A stretch of DNA of 64,000 nucleotides, from positions 702,499 through 766,498 of the forward strand of contig JAYKAV010002552.1 in the NCBI GenBank assembly GCA_035582835.1, read 5' to 3'. Shown one piece after another: positions 49,796 to 63,120 of the stretch (position 1 is its first letter; each line of letters starts with the position of its first letter). The position numbers and the translations under genes are program-made. The notes beneath the pieces are model-generated. The model was not told the DNA's origin. It made no database searches and saw nothing but the letters and a program-made list of their open reading frames with translations. Origin of the DNA: Phoebastria nigripes. Its lineage: Eukaryota; Chordata; Aves; Procellariiformes; Diomedeidae.

Positions 49796-52700
49796 TATGA
49801 TGATCTGAGATGTCTAGAATTTAAAGACTTCCTCTATTCCTGGAATACCTAAAAACCATCAGATTCTCCTTTTCTGATACGAAAAAGATTACCTCCAATA
49901 TGAGATTTTGTTTTGATAAAATCTACTGAAATGTAGAAACGGGAGTAGTTTAATTAAAATCAGGACAATGGGAAGAGTTTCCATGTAGCCAGAAATTTTC
50001 ATGGCTCAAACTGAATGAAACATGTATTAATCACTGCAACACATAAGTTCAAATAATGGTGCAACCAGAAAGATAACTATTGGCAGAAAAAATTGAGAAA
50101 AGTTATTAGGACAGATAGTAAAATGAATTATTTGTGTCAATGTGCCATCAGTAGTTTTTCAGGTGACTATAAATCTAAAATGCTTCCTTGTGTTCCAAGA
50201 ACGTGGAATTATACAGAAAAGTACATCTCAATATTGTAGGTAGCACTGGAGACTGGAATTAAATGTTCAGTGTCTCCATTTGAAACNTTCATTGTCAAAA
50301 ATGAAAAGACAAGGAAATAAGTACTTTTCAATTGTTTGCTATTTGGGCAGGGACTTTGTCTTTCTATGTGTTTGTACAGTGCAAAGCTTGTTTTGGGTGT
50401 GACTGTCCTTTTAAAGGTACCATTAATAATAATATAAATACGTTGTTGGCTAAGTTCTTAAGCAATTCTGCCCTAAATTCTAGTTTTAGTCTCTTTACAC
50501 TTCAAAGGCAATACATTGATAAGACATTTTAAATGGTCTCCTCATTTAGCTTCTTTCATCTGACCTATTAGCATTAGTGAAGTATTAGAAGTGTCTGGGT
50601 CCCATCTCCACTGTGCTTAGCGTAGGATTGCCATAAAGATACAGTCACTGGGGTAACGCACATCTGCAGGAACAGAGGAGCTTCTGGGATTAAACTGAGA
50701 TAGTTTAAGGGTGGAAATTATCAAACAGGGTTTTGCCCTGGATTGCCCCATTGTTAGGTTATTCTTGTAAATAAGATGGGTTCAAGTCCTTTGACTACTG
50801 TTTTGGGGCTCAACCATTAGATTATTGGACTGGTACTTTCTTCTTTTGGATTATACTTTCTATAAATAATTACTTATGCAACAAAATCCGGGTGCCTCAC
50901 CCTCATGACCTAGCCAGGAGTGGTGTTGGTTAATCTGGCCTCTTTTACTAACTAGCAAAATCTCCACTCTGAACTGAACACTTTTTCCTCAGCAAAGGTT
51001 TTCAAAAACTTATTTTTCATTCCCAAAATTTTGATTTAAACCTAGCAATGAGAAAATTTCAAAACAGCTTTGAAATCTAGAAATAATCATCAGCTCAATT
51101 ACTATAACATTTGTAAACTGCACCTATGACACGAAGAGTCTAGACTGGATAAAACATCTGGCCCGTTTATTTGGTTAATTCTAGTATAATTTAAATAATA
51201 ACAGTTCTTCCATTTGAGACTCTATTTCCCAGAGCAACACTTCACATTCCTGCTGATGGTTGTTAGAGGAGATTGGCAATGAGAAGTGTCCCTATTCCCA
51301 CAGCTCATGAGCACAGCAGGAGTAGTGAGCAGCATCACGTCTGATGAGCAAAGCTCTAGCACAAGCTGTTTTTTAGACCTTTACAATTAGTCATGAAGCA
51401 CTTAGGGCAAAATCTACATGAGATGAATGCGTATGTTAGGGTTTTCAAAGGAGGTGAAGGGATTAGAGGTAGCTCATAGGAAGCTGGTGCCTATGGCCCT
51501 GCAGTTTCCCTTGAAAATCCCAGCAAAACATATTTCTGCTAACTCTCTAAGAAAGAGGAGTAGGGCCTCCACATTGCTCATGTCTTTCCAGTCAAGTACC
51601 CAGCTCCTCTGGGGCCTTTTAACACTGTAGCCTTGGAGACAACTGAAAAAAATTACCGAACCCATGCCAAGTGGAAAACAGGACAAAGAGCCTTCCAAGA
51701 GCACGGAAAACAAAGATGAGACAGGAAAAAATAAACAAGGAGAATGACAGTCCTATTTCATTCTGAAGTGGGGCTTACATAAAATAAATGGTGATGAGAT
51801 TTCTTTCCAAGTGGAACATGAGAGGGAGAGAGATTGCGAAAGAAAGAGCATTTATACATTAAATATCTGGAGTTAGCACTTTCAGTTACGCTGGAAACTC
51901 CAAAGTTTCCAAGGCATCTTGCAGTAGACTGTACAAATGCCTAAGAAAGAGTAAAGGTGTCTTGGATCAGGCAGCACCCAATATGTTTATGCAGCCTTGA
52001 TGGGAAGGGACGTGTTTATTCAAGCTGCTAGCCAAAATTATATGTGCTAGAGGCTGTTAAGGAAGGGAAAGAATTTATTATTTGTTACAGTGCAATGTTA
52101 TATATATAAAAAAACCCACCTAAGAAAAATGGATTATAAGAAATTTCAAGCCGGGCTTTCACAAACTGGAGAAGGAATAGGGGAGAAGAAAAACAGGGTG
52201 GGGGGTAGGAAAAAACTTGGCGTCCGACTCTTACTTCACAGAAACTCGACAGTGATCCAGTGTGACCCGGCAANCAGGCACTTCAGTGAGGTGTGCTCCC
52301 GTGGAGGCTACACCGCAGCCTCACCCTCCCTCTCTTTCCAGCGCTACGGGTACCTCCGTCCTTGCATGCCTGTGGTCATCCTGTGCACCAGGGATCAGAG
52401 AGCCAACCTAGCTAAACTCCAAATATTTTTTCTTATGGATTAGATTTCACCCAGGTGGATTCCCTGAATGAATGGACAGCAAGTCTGTAGGTATTTTGGA
52501 AAATAATATCTATATATTCCTCTAAGAATGTGGCATCTCGTTGTTAGCTCTAAAAAATATATAACTGAAAACTCCATGATCTTGTGTGTTGGAAAAGTTG
52601 CAGAGNAATACTGCTAGATTCTGCAGTGACTCAGAAAGGCACTTTTCTAGCCAGAGCCTACTCGCTCTAAACATGGGAGCTGTATCTCCTTGCTAGACTG

Positions 52701-52984
52701 AGTTGCTTTTCACCATTGAAGCGTAACTCATGTGTAAGGGGCTCATATAATCTGCCTCAAGGAATTATTACCGTACTTAAAGCAAATTGTTTTGCAGGCA
52801 CTGGGTTTTCAGTTTTGTAATAAATCTAGAGTTTCTTTGTCTTGCTTTGTTTTGTTTCAGTGCATAACATCCACTCCCTGGCTTTTCTTCCCCAGATATT
52901 TGAATACTTACTTAATATTTTCAAAGCAAGAGGGTTTGTTTGCTTAAGTATAAATATACTTCTATAAATTTGCATACCTCAAAA

Positions 52985-53065
52985 CACAGAGAAAGACAGG
53001 GAGACGAGANAGAGAGAGCAAAGAGAAAATAAGGGGAGCAGACTAAAGGAGAAAAAACCAGAAAA
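52985..53065. repeat. Purine-rich GA low-complexity tract
   Basis: Mostly G and A on the plus strand (GAGAAAGACAGGGAGACGAG, then AGAGAGAGCAAAGAG), with one ambiguous base near 53010. Confidence 0.75.
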
Positions 53066-56000
53066 GACAAGCTTTCCCTGTTTGACTCACGGCTGCTCTT
53101 TGACTCGCATTTGTGATGTTTTCAAGGGAGCTTGAGATGATGCTTCTCAAATAGCACTTGGGAAGATCCAGCTACCTAGCAGATGATTTTGTGGACATCG
53201 TGGTCCAGTCCCACACAGCCTGTCTCCCTCTGTCTCCCTCNCCTGGCCACAGCCAGTGGCAAGCATAGGGGTAGGGTCTTGCAGAACGTAGGTCGGCCGA
53301 GTCTGGGGTTTTTTTTACAGTAAGTAAGTGTGGAAATTCCCTTGGATATTGTTTCAACGTAAAGGAAAAATCAAGTTTTTAACAAGAGTATTTCTGTCAC
53401 TTTCTTGTCAAGCCAAACAAGGAAGGGGGTATACTTTTCTGTTGCCCTTTTTCTAGAAATTCTCTCACAGGGTGGTCCTAAACTGTTTGCCCCAAATCCC
53501 AGGGACTGGATCCTTACCAGCCCCATCCAGCCCCATGGGAAAGTAACAGTCATGCAGGCAAAAGAGTTTTGGTTGATCTTACACTGGTGGAGGCTATGGG
53601 TACCATAAGAAACTAAATGGCTATTCAGCAGATATCAGCAATGTGAAATGATTTTGATGCAGGCTGTGTTTAGACCTTTAGCTGCAGTGTGGGGAATATG
53701 GTCCTTCACACAACATTTCACACTTTATCATGTGGAAGCTGAATTTTTGGGTTTTTTTCTTAGGCAAACAAAAGCTTGCTGTACTATTCTTAAGACAGCA
53801 GTTCCTCCCACTGGAAAAGCCCAGACATCTCAGCTTTGATTCTTGTGAATTAANCACTTGGCTTCCTTGCTCAAGCAATTTATTTGTTTAATATCATAAC
53901 TCAGTAAAAACAGAAATTACAATAAAATCTTCAAAACATTTAATAGAGTGGATTTTGAAGTTTCATAGAAGGAGAACTTGAGAGCCCTTTACCCTGTAGC
54001 TTCACTGAAGTACTTTGCATCTGAACAAATTTAAAAACAAATCTATGAAAGGATTTTGTTTTCCATGATCTAAGCATAATTTTAAAGAACANTTAGCATC
54101 TACTAGCTTTGTGCTATGTGTAAATGTATCAGCTGTTGCCAATATTGTTTAATCCATATCTGCATTACCTTGTATTTACCATCTGTTCCTTGAATGGAAC
54201 CTCTGTAATAGATTATGTTTAACATTAATTTAATGAAGAAAAATGGACCTGTAATTATGTTTTCTAGCAAACTGTTGTCTCAGCTCTATCTTTAGTGTCA
54301 TTTACAGCAGGTGGGAAATGGCAAGGGATTTTGTGAATGTGCCTCAGCAGCCAAAGTGGGTCATGGTTAGGCCCTCTGGAAGGTCACACTCTGAACCTGT
54401 CAGGATTATATCTAGTGCACCGCTGGGGTAAGCTGGTCCTATTTCCAACGCAAGGAAAAATTCAGTAGAATAGGGCATATTGGAATTCTTGAATGATGCC
54501 ATATAAATAATGAATTGCTAATAGTTCAGTTAAATAGGATACACTTATAATGAACACATCCGTTAATTTGGAGAATTCTACTTGATAAATTCAAAGTTAT
54601 ACATGAGTGAGTTTAAACCTGTTCACAGCTCAGTGAGTATACAGAAACTGGGTCTCTGTTCATCAGGCTAGATCAGATGGTGAGCTGAGGCTGGTTTCAC
54701 TTGTGTCTCACTCTACCATGCTGTTACACACACCTTAAAAAGCTGCTCAACCCTATTCACTTGGTAGATAGCAAAATCAGGGAAAACAGGAGGTCGTATT
54801 GTACCTGGAACCAAATGTCACAAACCAGGATGCTGTGTCTGTGGTCCACCATGGTAGGCTCTTGAGCTTTCATCTGCCTGAACACTTGTAGACTCCAGCA
54901 CTCTCTCTCTTCCATTTCTCTGGCACATACTTGCAGTCATTCTCCTTTGCAATCATCCTCCTCTGTTCAGTATCCTTTCCTCAGAGGTCTCACCCTGATG
55001 TTGTAGGACTTCAGGACAGGGGGGAGGAAAAAAAAAAAAAAGAATAACTAAAGCCAAGATGCGACTATTACATCAAAGAACCTTCTCCCATATTTCTACC
55101 TATTGGGTTATGCTCTTTAACAGCTCTAGTTAAGCCCTTCAGAGACACCAGCTGTGGGAAGGCTCCACAGCCAATTGCATTCTACTTACATCAACATAAG
55201 GGATATATAGGTATAGCAAGACAGTAGCACAATCAAGTTCCTTCTAGCCAAATTCCTCTTTTCACTTTGGGGCTGTGTCCTTCCAGGATCTTTTTTCTTC
55301 ATCACCTTTCCCGTGTACAGTACCCTTCCATTTTACCACCTAAGAGTTGTTTTTTTTTTTTTAAAAAGATTAAGAGATAGCCACCCCCTTTTTTCACAAA
55401 TAATTTCTAGTTTCCTTTGTCAGCTGAACACCTTTAATTAGCAGGTCAGTGTGGAATAAAATGGAACAGAAATCCCTGTTACACTGTCATAATGACACAG
55501 GTCTAATTACAGCACTAGGCCACTGATTAAGAACAACCATTCTTCTAGACTGAATAAAAATCTTGCTATTCTGCTGCTACTTCTGCCACAAATCCAGACC
55601 GAATTCAGCCTCTGAAACCTAGAAGAAGGTTTTCTTTAAGCTCTGCTCTCTGGCTGATATTATTTCCAGGAATTAACGAGGCCCATCCACGTTATGCCGT
55701 TGAGAAGTGTGCAGCGAGTCCTAAGGTAATGCTCACATGAGACATGAAGCCTTGGACACCAGACGAAAGGAGCTATCTGACTAGTGTCAGCTCAGGTATC
55801 TGTGCACCAAAGTCTCTGTTCGTGGGCTATTAAATTATATCTCTATGTGTAGGGATACTTGATGTGGTACAAAGCTAGAGCAGGGCTCTCCTAAGTATGC
55901 CTGTTTGCTCACAAATCAGATTTATAATTTCTGGAACCCCCTTCGTCAAGCCCTGGACGATCATCAGTCACGCTGATGGATGATTCCATTACACACAGGC

Positions 56001-58199
56001 ATAATGCTGGAAAAGCTGAATTGACTGTTATTTCATAAAAGANGAATCCTGTTTCAAGAAATTAAACTGGGTTAAATGTCATGGATCTTAATGCGCTTCC
56101 AAAGTTTTAATATGTTACATTGTACTTGGTATGGCATATGTTATAACTTATAAGGATTAGCTCATCTAATTTCTGTCCAAAATCTTCATTTAAAAAAGAA
56201 TTTTGGGAGAACATTTATGTCCATAGTCGAAGTTGAACTGCTTTACAAAACCCTGCAGTGGCTGCCTGTGATAAAGGATCCAAATCCCTTCCATACCACT
56301 GTATGACACATAGATGAGCTGGGAGCCTTGAGAAAAACTTTATTATCACATGCATACCCCGTGCACTGCTATGAAATGCTGTATTTGTATCAGCATATTC
56401 AAGAATGAATAGAGCAATCACTAGGAACTCCCTTGCCAGACTTTTTTCTGAATGTTTAGGAAAGCTTCTGTTAGTTTTACACTGTAAGCCCTCACCGGAA
56501 TGTAAAAATACAGAACTGCCATGAGAATATGTCAAAATAACTAATAAATCAGCTACTCACTTTTGTGACGATATAGCATATTGCAGCTGGAAAGGACAAA
56601 ACTATACCGGTAAGTCTGTATTTCCAAGTGATGCTTTTATTAAGATTTTTCAATTTGAAATAGTTATCTTCAGAAGGTTTTAGCAAAGAAAATGCTAAGG
56701 ACATAAATAGTTGCTTTCTCATCTGATAACCCAACCCATTTGTATCAAATGAGATACCCCAAAACTCAGGAACCCTGAAGCAGTGGCCGCTTCCGAAGAA
56801 TCCCAGCTTAGCAGTACAGTCCCAAGTGCACATACATGAGAGTCCTTTGAAGACTAGCATGTCACATTGAGAAGGAAAAGCCTGGTTCATACATTGTTTT
56901 GAAATTTCTTCTGTGCCTCATAGAGAACATACAGACAAAAAGAAAGTAAAAATATACAAATGAATCTTCCAAGAAAATGTTGCAATGAAAGAAAATGACA
57001 AAGAATTTCCTTTGTTTGGAATAGTAAATACAAAGCAAATCTCTACAAACTTCTTTCAGTAATGATATGAGTTAAGTTCACAACGTAGGTCATGAGATCC
57101 TGAACCATCACTTCCATTTTGTGAGGAATTACTGGAAGAAATTCCTCATAACCCTGGTGAAGTCTGTTGTATTTGACAGTACGGCAAGGTCTCCAGCTGA
57201 CTATGGGATTAACACACACCACCACTGTATCTGCTTATTGTAGTTTCTTCAGGAGCAAACAAGCTCAGGATAGAAAGCTGTAACTCTTCACAGATAAAGA
57301 GGAAGTCTCTGTTATTTTAGATATTGGTCATGCAACATGGAGACTGCCATCTTCAGGTCACTCGTTAAACTGTAACACAAGAACATCAGCTGGATCTTAC
57401 GGCCGTTGTGAAATCAACTGAAGGTCATTGCCCCGTTTCTAATGTGTCCAGCAGCCTGCCTCAGCAGGAGGTTCAGGTCACAGCTGTGAAGGTCAAGTCC
57501 ATCTGGAAGCTTCCTTTATGCCCATAGTATTTTTTCCTATGCTTCAGTATCCCCTAGTTCACTGATTTAATCTTGGTACTTTTTCCAAGAGTACATAATT
57601 ATTAAACACCGTACACTTGAATTTGTCCTAGCAGGATCTAGCAAAAAGCTAGAGTTTTCTATCAACCTTTTATCTGTGACAAGTAGAGTTGATATCTATA
57701 TGAATGATGTATGTGAAAAGGAACTCCTAGAAGATGCCAGTCACTGCTGCAGTGCCAGTGCCAACGTTGTAGGCTGCATGCTGTATGAATGCAGCACATC
57801 TATTAAAATGCAGAGGATGTTTTTCCCCTGAAATACCTGCAGAGAAAGAATGTCTTCACTTTTATTCTGTAGTTATTGGTTTAGCTGAAAAATGCAAAAC
57901 AGACATTTAAAACCTGACTTTAAAAAGGACACAATCAGCATCTTTCAGTGCCTTCTGTGTAAACCTCTGGACATTTTCTATACAAATATTATCTAACAAA
58001 TTATTTGTTTTCTTCACATATTTAATTGAAAGTGCTGTGCTTTTTCTAGCCATTTCTTCAAGTCACATAGCTGTGACTACACTAATGGCCTATTTCTTCT
58101 GTATAGCTGGGATTTCACTACAGCACTCTGAAACANTAGACTGTAAATCCAGGGAGTACCCAGCAAATGTCAAAAGAGGGGATTAAACTGTTAAAAATA

Positions 58200-58252
58200 C
58201 CCAGAGCTTCTTCCTTTCTTTCTCTTTCTCTCCTTTTTTTTTTTTTTTTTTT
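58200..58252. repeat. Pyrimidine tract ending in about T(19)
   Basis: TTCTTCCTTTCTTTCTCTTT leads into a long T run ending at 58252. A second T run, with an ambiguous base, lies at 58419-58440. Confidence 0.88.
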
Positions 58253-59487
58253 AAAAAGTCATTTAGGGGAGATCCAGAAAGTGGCTAGAGCCAGCAAAAA
58301 GACCCCAACACTGTTAAAGGGAACATGCAAAGGGCCCTTTAAACACGGAGCTTTTTATATCTTCATATTTTATTATATCAAATGAAATATTTGAATGTTT
58401 ACTTTCTTACCTGTGTTGTTTTTTTTTTTTTTTTNTTTTTCTTCTTACTTTATTTAAAATCACAGTTGTCACTGTGTTCTTTCCCTTGATTTTCCATGTG
58501 GGGGACTGGTACCACAGGCATTGTGAACACTTGCTCCTGAACAGAAGAGATGGGAATAGTAAACTGTTTAAAAAGTTGCTTTAGAAACAGTTTCTAATGG
58601 TTAGCTTCAAATTCTGGGCCTGCTAGCCAAGAACATGGATGCTTTTTGAATACAGTGGAAATATCTAATTTTAACAGATGAAATAAATGGAACTAAGCGT
58701 GTAATAAGGGTACTATTCAATCTAAATACAGCAGAGATGGTCCAATAAAGATTACCTAATGACCATTAGATTGACTCCTCTAGTTACAAAGTAAAAACAA
58801 ATAGCTCCTAACATTATGCATTAGTAACAGGCCCTCAGGAAATGCCCAAACCCAAACTTTAAAACATCAATCTCCAGTGTAGGAAATTTAATCTTTTATT
58901 TACTAGCAATGATGCTACTAGGTACTCCTTGTATGAATATCAAGAAATCATACAGCCTAGTTTTTCACTGTCTTGAAAGCAAGNGAAGACAGCCATGAGA
59001 GTACTTCCAGATGTTAAATGAACCTGCCACATTTCACAGATTCAGGGTTTTTCTTTTTAAGACCATTTATAGAAATTTGGAAAGAGCACAGGGTATCATG
59101 TTATTAAAAGGTAGGGAGGAGTGTTGTATTTTTACAACAAATTAAAGACATGACTTAGTTTTTTTGCCATCACTGTTAATATCTGTAGTCCAAAAAGGAA
59201 ATAGCTCTAGGTACCTAAAACTAAATAAGTTCTTACCATTATATTAATGGATTTGCATCAAAGAACATGTCCTAAACTTGGATGTAGCAAGTTGTAAGGC
59301 ATCCAAACATTCAACTGGGTCTGATGTTATTGTGAAGTTCACAGAATTTGTAACTATTTAGGCTGCCATGTTCAGTGCAATGAACTTTGTGATCCTTTAA
59401 GTATTAATTCCCAAACAACAACAAGAATTAGAGAATGACTTCTCAGAAGTATTGCAGAAAAGCGATATCTCTGTGTAGTTGTAGGGA

Positions 59488-59570
59488 AACATGCTAAGGT
59501 CACACAACCAGTCTAGAGCAAAGCAGGAGCAGTAGCCAGTGTGTTCTGTTACGGTGCTTCATACAGCATT
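59488..59570 (-). repeat. MIR-type SINE relic, reverse strand
   Basis: AACATGCTAAGGTCACACAA, then CCAGTCTAGAGCAAAGCAGG, AGCAGTAGCCAGTGTGTTCT and GTTACGGTGCTTCATAC, follows the reverse complement of MIR ('cttgcccaaggtcacacagctagt...ggcagagccgggat...cagg...gactc...gtgctc'). The best-kept block is 'aaggtcacaca'. It is diverged and incomplete. Confidence 0.55.
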
Positions 59571-62070
59571 TACTGTCTCAAGAAGAATAGAAGAGTATAT
59601 AAAAATGATAAGAAAGGAGAGAGGAAGATTAGGAATACCCACACATTAAAATAGGAGTATTGCCATTTAAGATGAAGTTGAATTAATTCCTTTACTCTAA
59701 AGTTGGATTTAGTTTGATGAGAATTGGAAAGAATGATCAGCATATTTAACAATTAACATGGTCTGCATTTTACATTAACAGGCTGTCAATAAGCCAAGTC
59801 AGTTTGGTAGCCTTGAGCTTGCTTAATTCTGATTAACTTACATCTTTTATGCAAACATTAACTCACTCCTGGCGTGCAAATACTAATCAGGGCATAGATT
59901 AGATGAACATGAAACAGATTTAGCGTATCAAGTTCTACAAAAGATTGTAGGTATGCAGTCAACAGCAATGTGCTTGCCAAAGGCAACAAAACAGGGAAAA
60001 TAATATAGAAAACAAACCCTTGTCTGCTTAGTTACACAGCACCATAGTCCTACTGTGTGACAAAGAACTTTTATGGCAACTGGCAAACGACCAGGAGTTT
60101 TAATGATCACTCTGTGAGATGTCTCCATGGAATGATCATGGTTATTCAAAGCAGGTTCTACTTCATGAAGTTGGTGACTGTATAATAAAGCCATCTACAG
60201 GTCCTAATCTCTAAATTATTCTTGTTAGATGATGAGAGTAGCTGCGTTGTTTATGCACATATTAGTTCTGCTATACAGGAGCAAAAGTTAGTGCAGGTTC
60301 TTACAATGAGATCAGTAAATCATACTTTTCAAAGCCTCATACGCAGCAGGTTGAAGATGCATCCGAAGCTGAGCTTTAGTTCTCTTCCTTTCCTCTCTTT
60401 TACCCATGCCAACTTTAAAAAAAAAATAGCCATCTGGCATCCCATCTGGCTACAAGTCCAATCTTACAGTTTCTGGAGTTGCTTTTATATGTCTCCAGCA
60501 CTGCCTTCATGGAAGAGACAAGAGTCCCTCCTGAAACTTTACAGAATTTGGGACCTTTTGGAAGCTCTGAAACAAACCAGGACACAAGGATGGAAATCTA
60601 CCATTCTAGTTATTAATAACTCTGAAAAAATTAAATCATGCTGAAAAAAAATGACAACACCTGCTCTTGCCTTCCAGGTGCTTGAAAAAACATTGTTGGT
60701 GAGCTTCAGGGATTAAGGGAAGAAATTGTATTTGCCTGCTGCAGTTAGATACAGAGTCTTTAGGGATTCCAAAAACTGCATGAAAACATGGAGGAGAGAG
60801 GAAATAAATAACTTTTACGGAAAGAAAATCAGTCAGACCATCTTTATAGTTTTTCACTTAAACAAGAGAGCGTACATGTAAGCCCAGTTGGTTTTTTACA
60901 AAGAATATTATTAACAGAGGTGATTTTTCAGCCAAGTATTAAGCTTGTTTTAGGAGACAGAAATCAACATGATTTACAAGATAGAGACCATGGACCTTTA
61001 TTGTATAGCTTCTTACATATAGGAGGGTAGCTAGTGCTGGGAAGGGCACTACAGGACTCAAAGGAATCTATCATTCCTTCTCAAAAGTTGCAAAGTCAAG
61101 CCATTCCTCACATAGTGATTTTAATGAAAAGAATTTTATCACCTGTTTTCACCCTGTTCACCTGTGTGAGCGGCATCTGATCAGTAACCATCGCCTGTAA
61201 ATATGTTAACAGTCTCTGTACTGGAAAGTTTTTAGCTAGTGTGAGTGAAATCCTTCAGCTGAGACACAAGAACCCTTTTTGAATGGGAAAGGTTACTTTC
61301 TCATCAGTGTGGTGGGAATTTGGCATCCTATTCCCTTAAACAATATGAAAAATCTCAACCTGAAGCGAACTCAGATATAAATCTAGCAACACCCAAATAT
61401 ATCACATGATGGAAAGCCTTTAAGATCACAGCACAAACAGTAGCAGATGAAGCAGATGGACCAACAGCATATCCAGTCAATGACATGGGTACAAAAGTCT
61501 TGCATTTATACAGTGCTTTAATCAAGAGAAGTTTTACGCCACAAAGTGGTGCACAAAGAAAGGCTGTGTGCTTTCCTTTTGCAAAAAGGAAAATAGCTCT
61601 GGAATTAAATAGATGGGTTTAGGCTTGTTGCCACAGTAAATCTCTCCTAAATCCTTTCACCCCACTCCAAGGGTGGGAGTGGGAGGCGCAGGACACGGTA
61701 GGGTTAGCCAAGACTTCCATTTCTCCCAAGAGGTCTGGGATTGCTTCAGCTGCTAGGATGAAGACCGTGGATTTATGCAGCATGTTTGGAATAGCACTTG
61801 TGTTAAGTAATATATATTACTTAAATTATAAATATTTTTTTTTTCCTCTAGCATATGTGACATGGCTATACCATTCCTGGAGTAAGGAAAAAAACCACAC
61901 TTTGAGTTGCTTAAGATAAATTCACACAAAATTTCTGCATAGTGTGTATGATGCTTCCCCACTGAAGTTACAGGGAGTGAGTTGTGTCTGAGGATCCAGG
62001 CTGATCTCTTGTTGTTTACCCTTTTGATAACGATGCCAGGCACTTCCTAAAGTTACACCGCATCAAGAAA

Positions 62071-62115
62071 GGAGTCAATGGAAATTTGCTGATTTACACC
62101 AGCTGTGAATTCATG
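62071..62115. repeat. Ancient amniote repeat relic
   Basis: GGAGTCAATGGAAATTTGCT, followed by GATTTACACCAGCTGTGAAT, closely follows 'ggagtcaatggagttatgctgatttacaccagctgagaatctggccc'. The long collinear match makes this one of the better-supported members of the family in the window. Confidence 0.55.
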
Positions 62116-63097
62116 CAGGCATTTAGTGGAAATATCACATGCTTCTTGTAGTGGAAAAAATAAACTCAGCATTGAAATTGATCTCTGTATTATTTAGGTA
62201 GTCTGTGTGTATATAGAGTAACACGATGTCCTGTTGCTCTTTACAGTTCTAAGAAATTAACAGGTGACTTCAAGAACAAAAAGTCCCTTCTGTCCCTCCA
62301 AGAAAAATCACGGGTAGTCAGCTAGTATATTTTCCTTAGAAATGTTTTTAGAATAACGGATGAAGTGATACAGAATCTGTAGGTGAACGCAAGTTATAAA
62401 GATATAGCTGTCTTTATGTAAGTCGGGTTATTTATATCAAGTTTAATATAGCCACAGTTTCAATCCCTGTTATTTTATTTATTTAAAAATTAAAGAATGC
62501 CTTAGGTTGCCTGCCAGCTGTATCACAGCCACACAGGCTATCGTGCAAGAGATCAGTCATTTAAGATCAGTGCATGACAAAGTGTAGGAAAAAGAAATAT
62601 TCCCACAAATGCAAACATTATGAGGGAAGTGCTTTATATGTTGTAAGCCACATAGTCAGCTGGCTGTTTTAACTGAGACATTCACTTCTCTCTCCATGTT
62701 TATAAATAGCATTATGAAGGGTGTGTTATATGCTCTAAACTACCCCAAGAACATAATTTTAATATTCCACAATTCATATGTTCATTTACACATGGTGAGA
62801 GAATATAATGTTAACATTCAGATTTGGAAGCATCTAAAACCCATATTGTCCTGATGGAAATAATTATGATGAAAGCTAAGCAGCAGCAAAACTGACTTCC
62901 AAAATCCTGGGTGACACAAGAAGTCATTGAGCTCCACCATGCACCAAAGCACAAACTTTCACCTCATTCGCTTAACTTGTTCAGGAAGGTCTCTAGTGTA
63001 AAAAATGAACTCATGCCTTGGTTTCTGTGACAGGTCAATTTAGTTTCAGTTTAATACTGCTGGGGAGTGACCTCCCAGGCTGATCAGAATAGCCAGG

Positions 63098-63120
63098 AAA
63101 AAAAAAAAAAAAAAAAAAAA
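63098..63120 (+). repeat. A(23) homopolymer
   Basis: Twenty-three A bases follow GAATAGCCAGG. It could be a retroposon tail, but the upstream sequence is not recognisable as a processed gene or SINE. Confidence 0.9.

Larger units (their letters stand above)
48961..59487. other. Non-coding stretch, no gene seen
   Basis: More than 10 kb of AT-rich DNA with no supportable gene. It holds the relic near 49.75 kb, purine-rich DNA at 52.98-53.06 kb, an A run near 55028-55041, a T run near 55349-55362 and T runs near 58.24 and 58.42 kb. A minus-strand frame at 57043-57225 runs about 60 codons without similarity to anything I know. Ambiguous bases are scattered throughout. Confidence 0.65.

Noticed and set aside
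57043..57242. Minus-strand open frame of about 60 codons with a protein-like composition
   Set aside because: No family motif is recognised, it begins only at a GTG-type codon, and there is no clear splice context. Frames of this length are expected by chance in 64 kb.
60222..60644. 140-codon open frame on the plus strand
   Set aside because: No homology signal that I recognise, an A-rich internal run, and no splice or promoter context. Probably chance.
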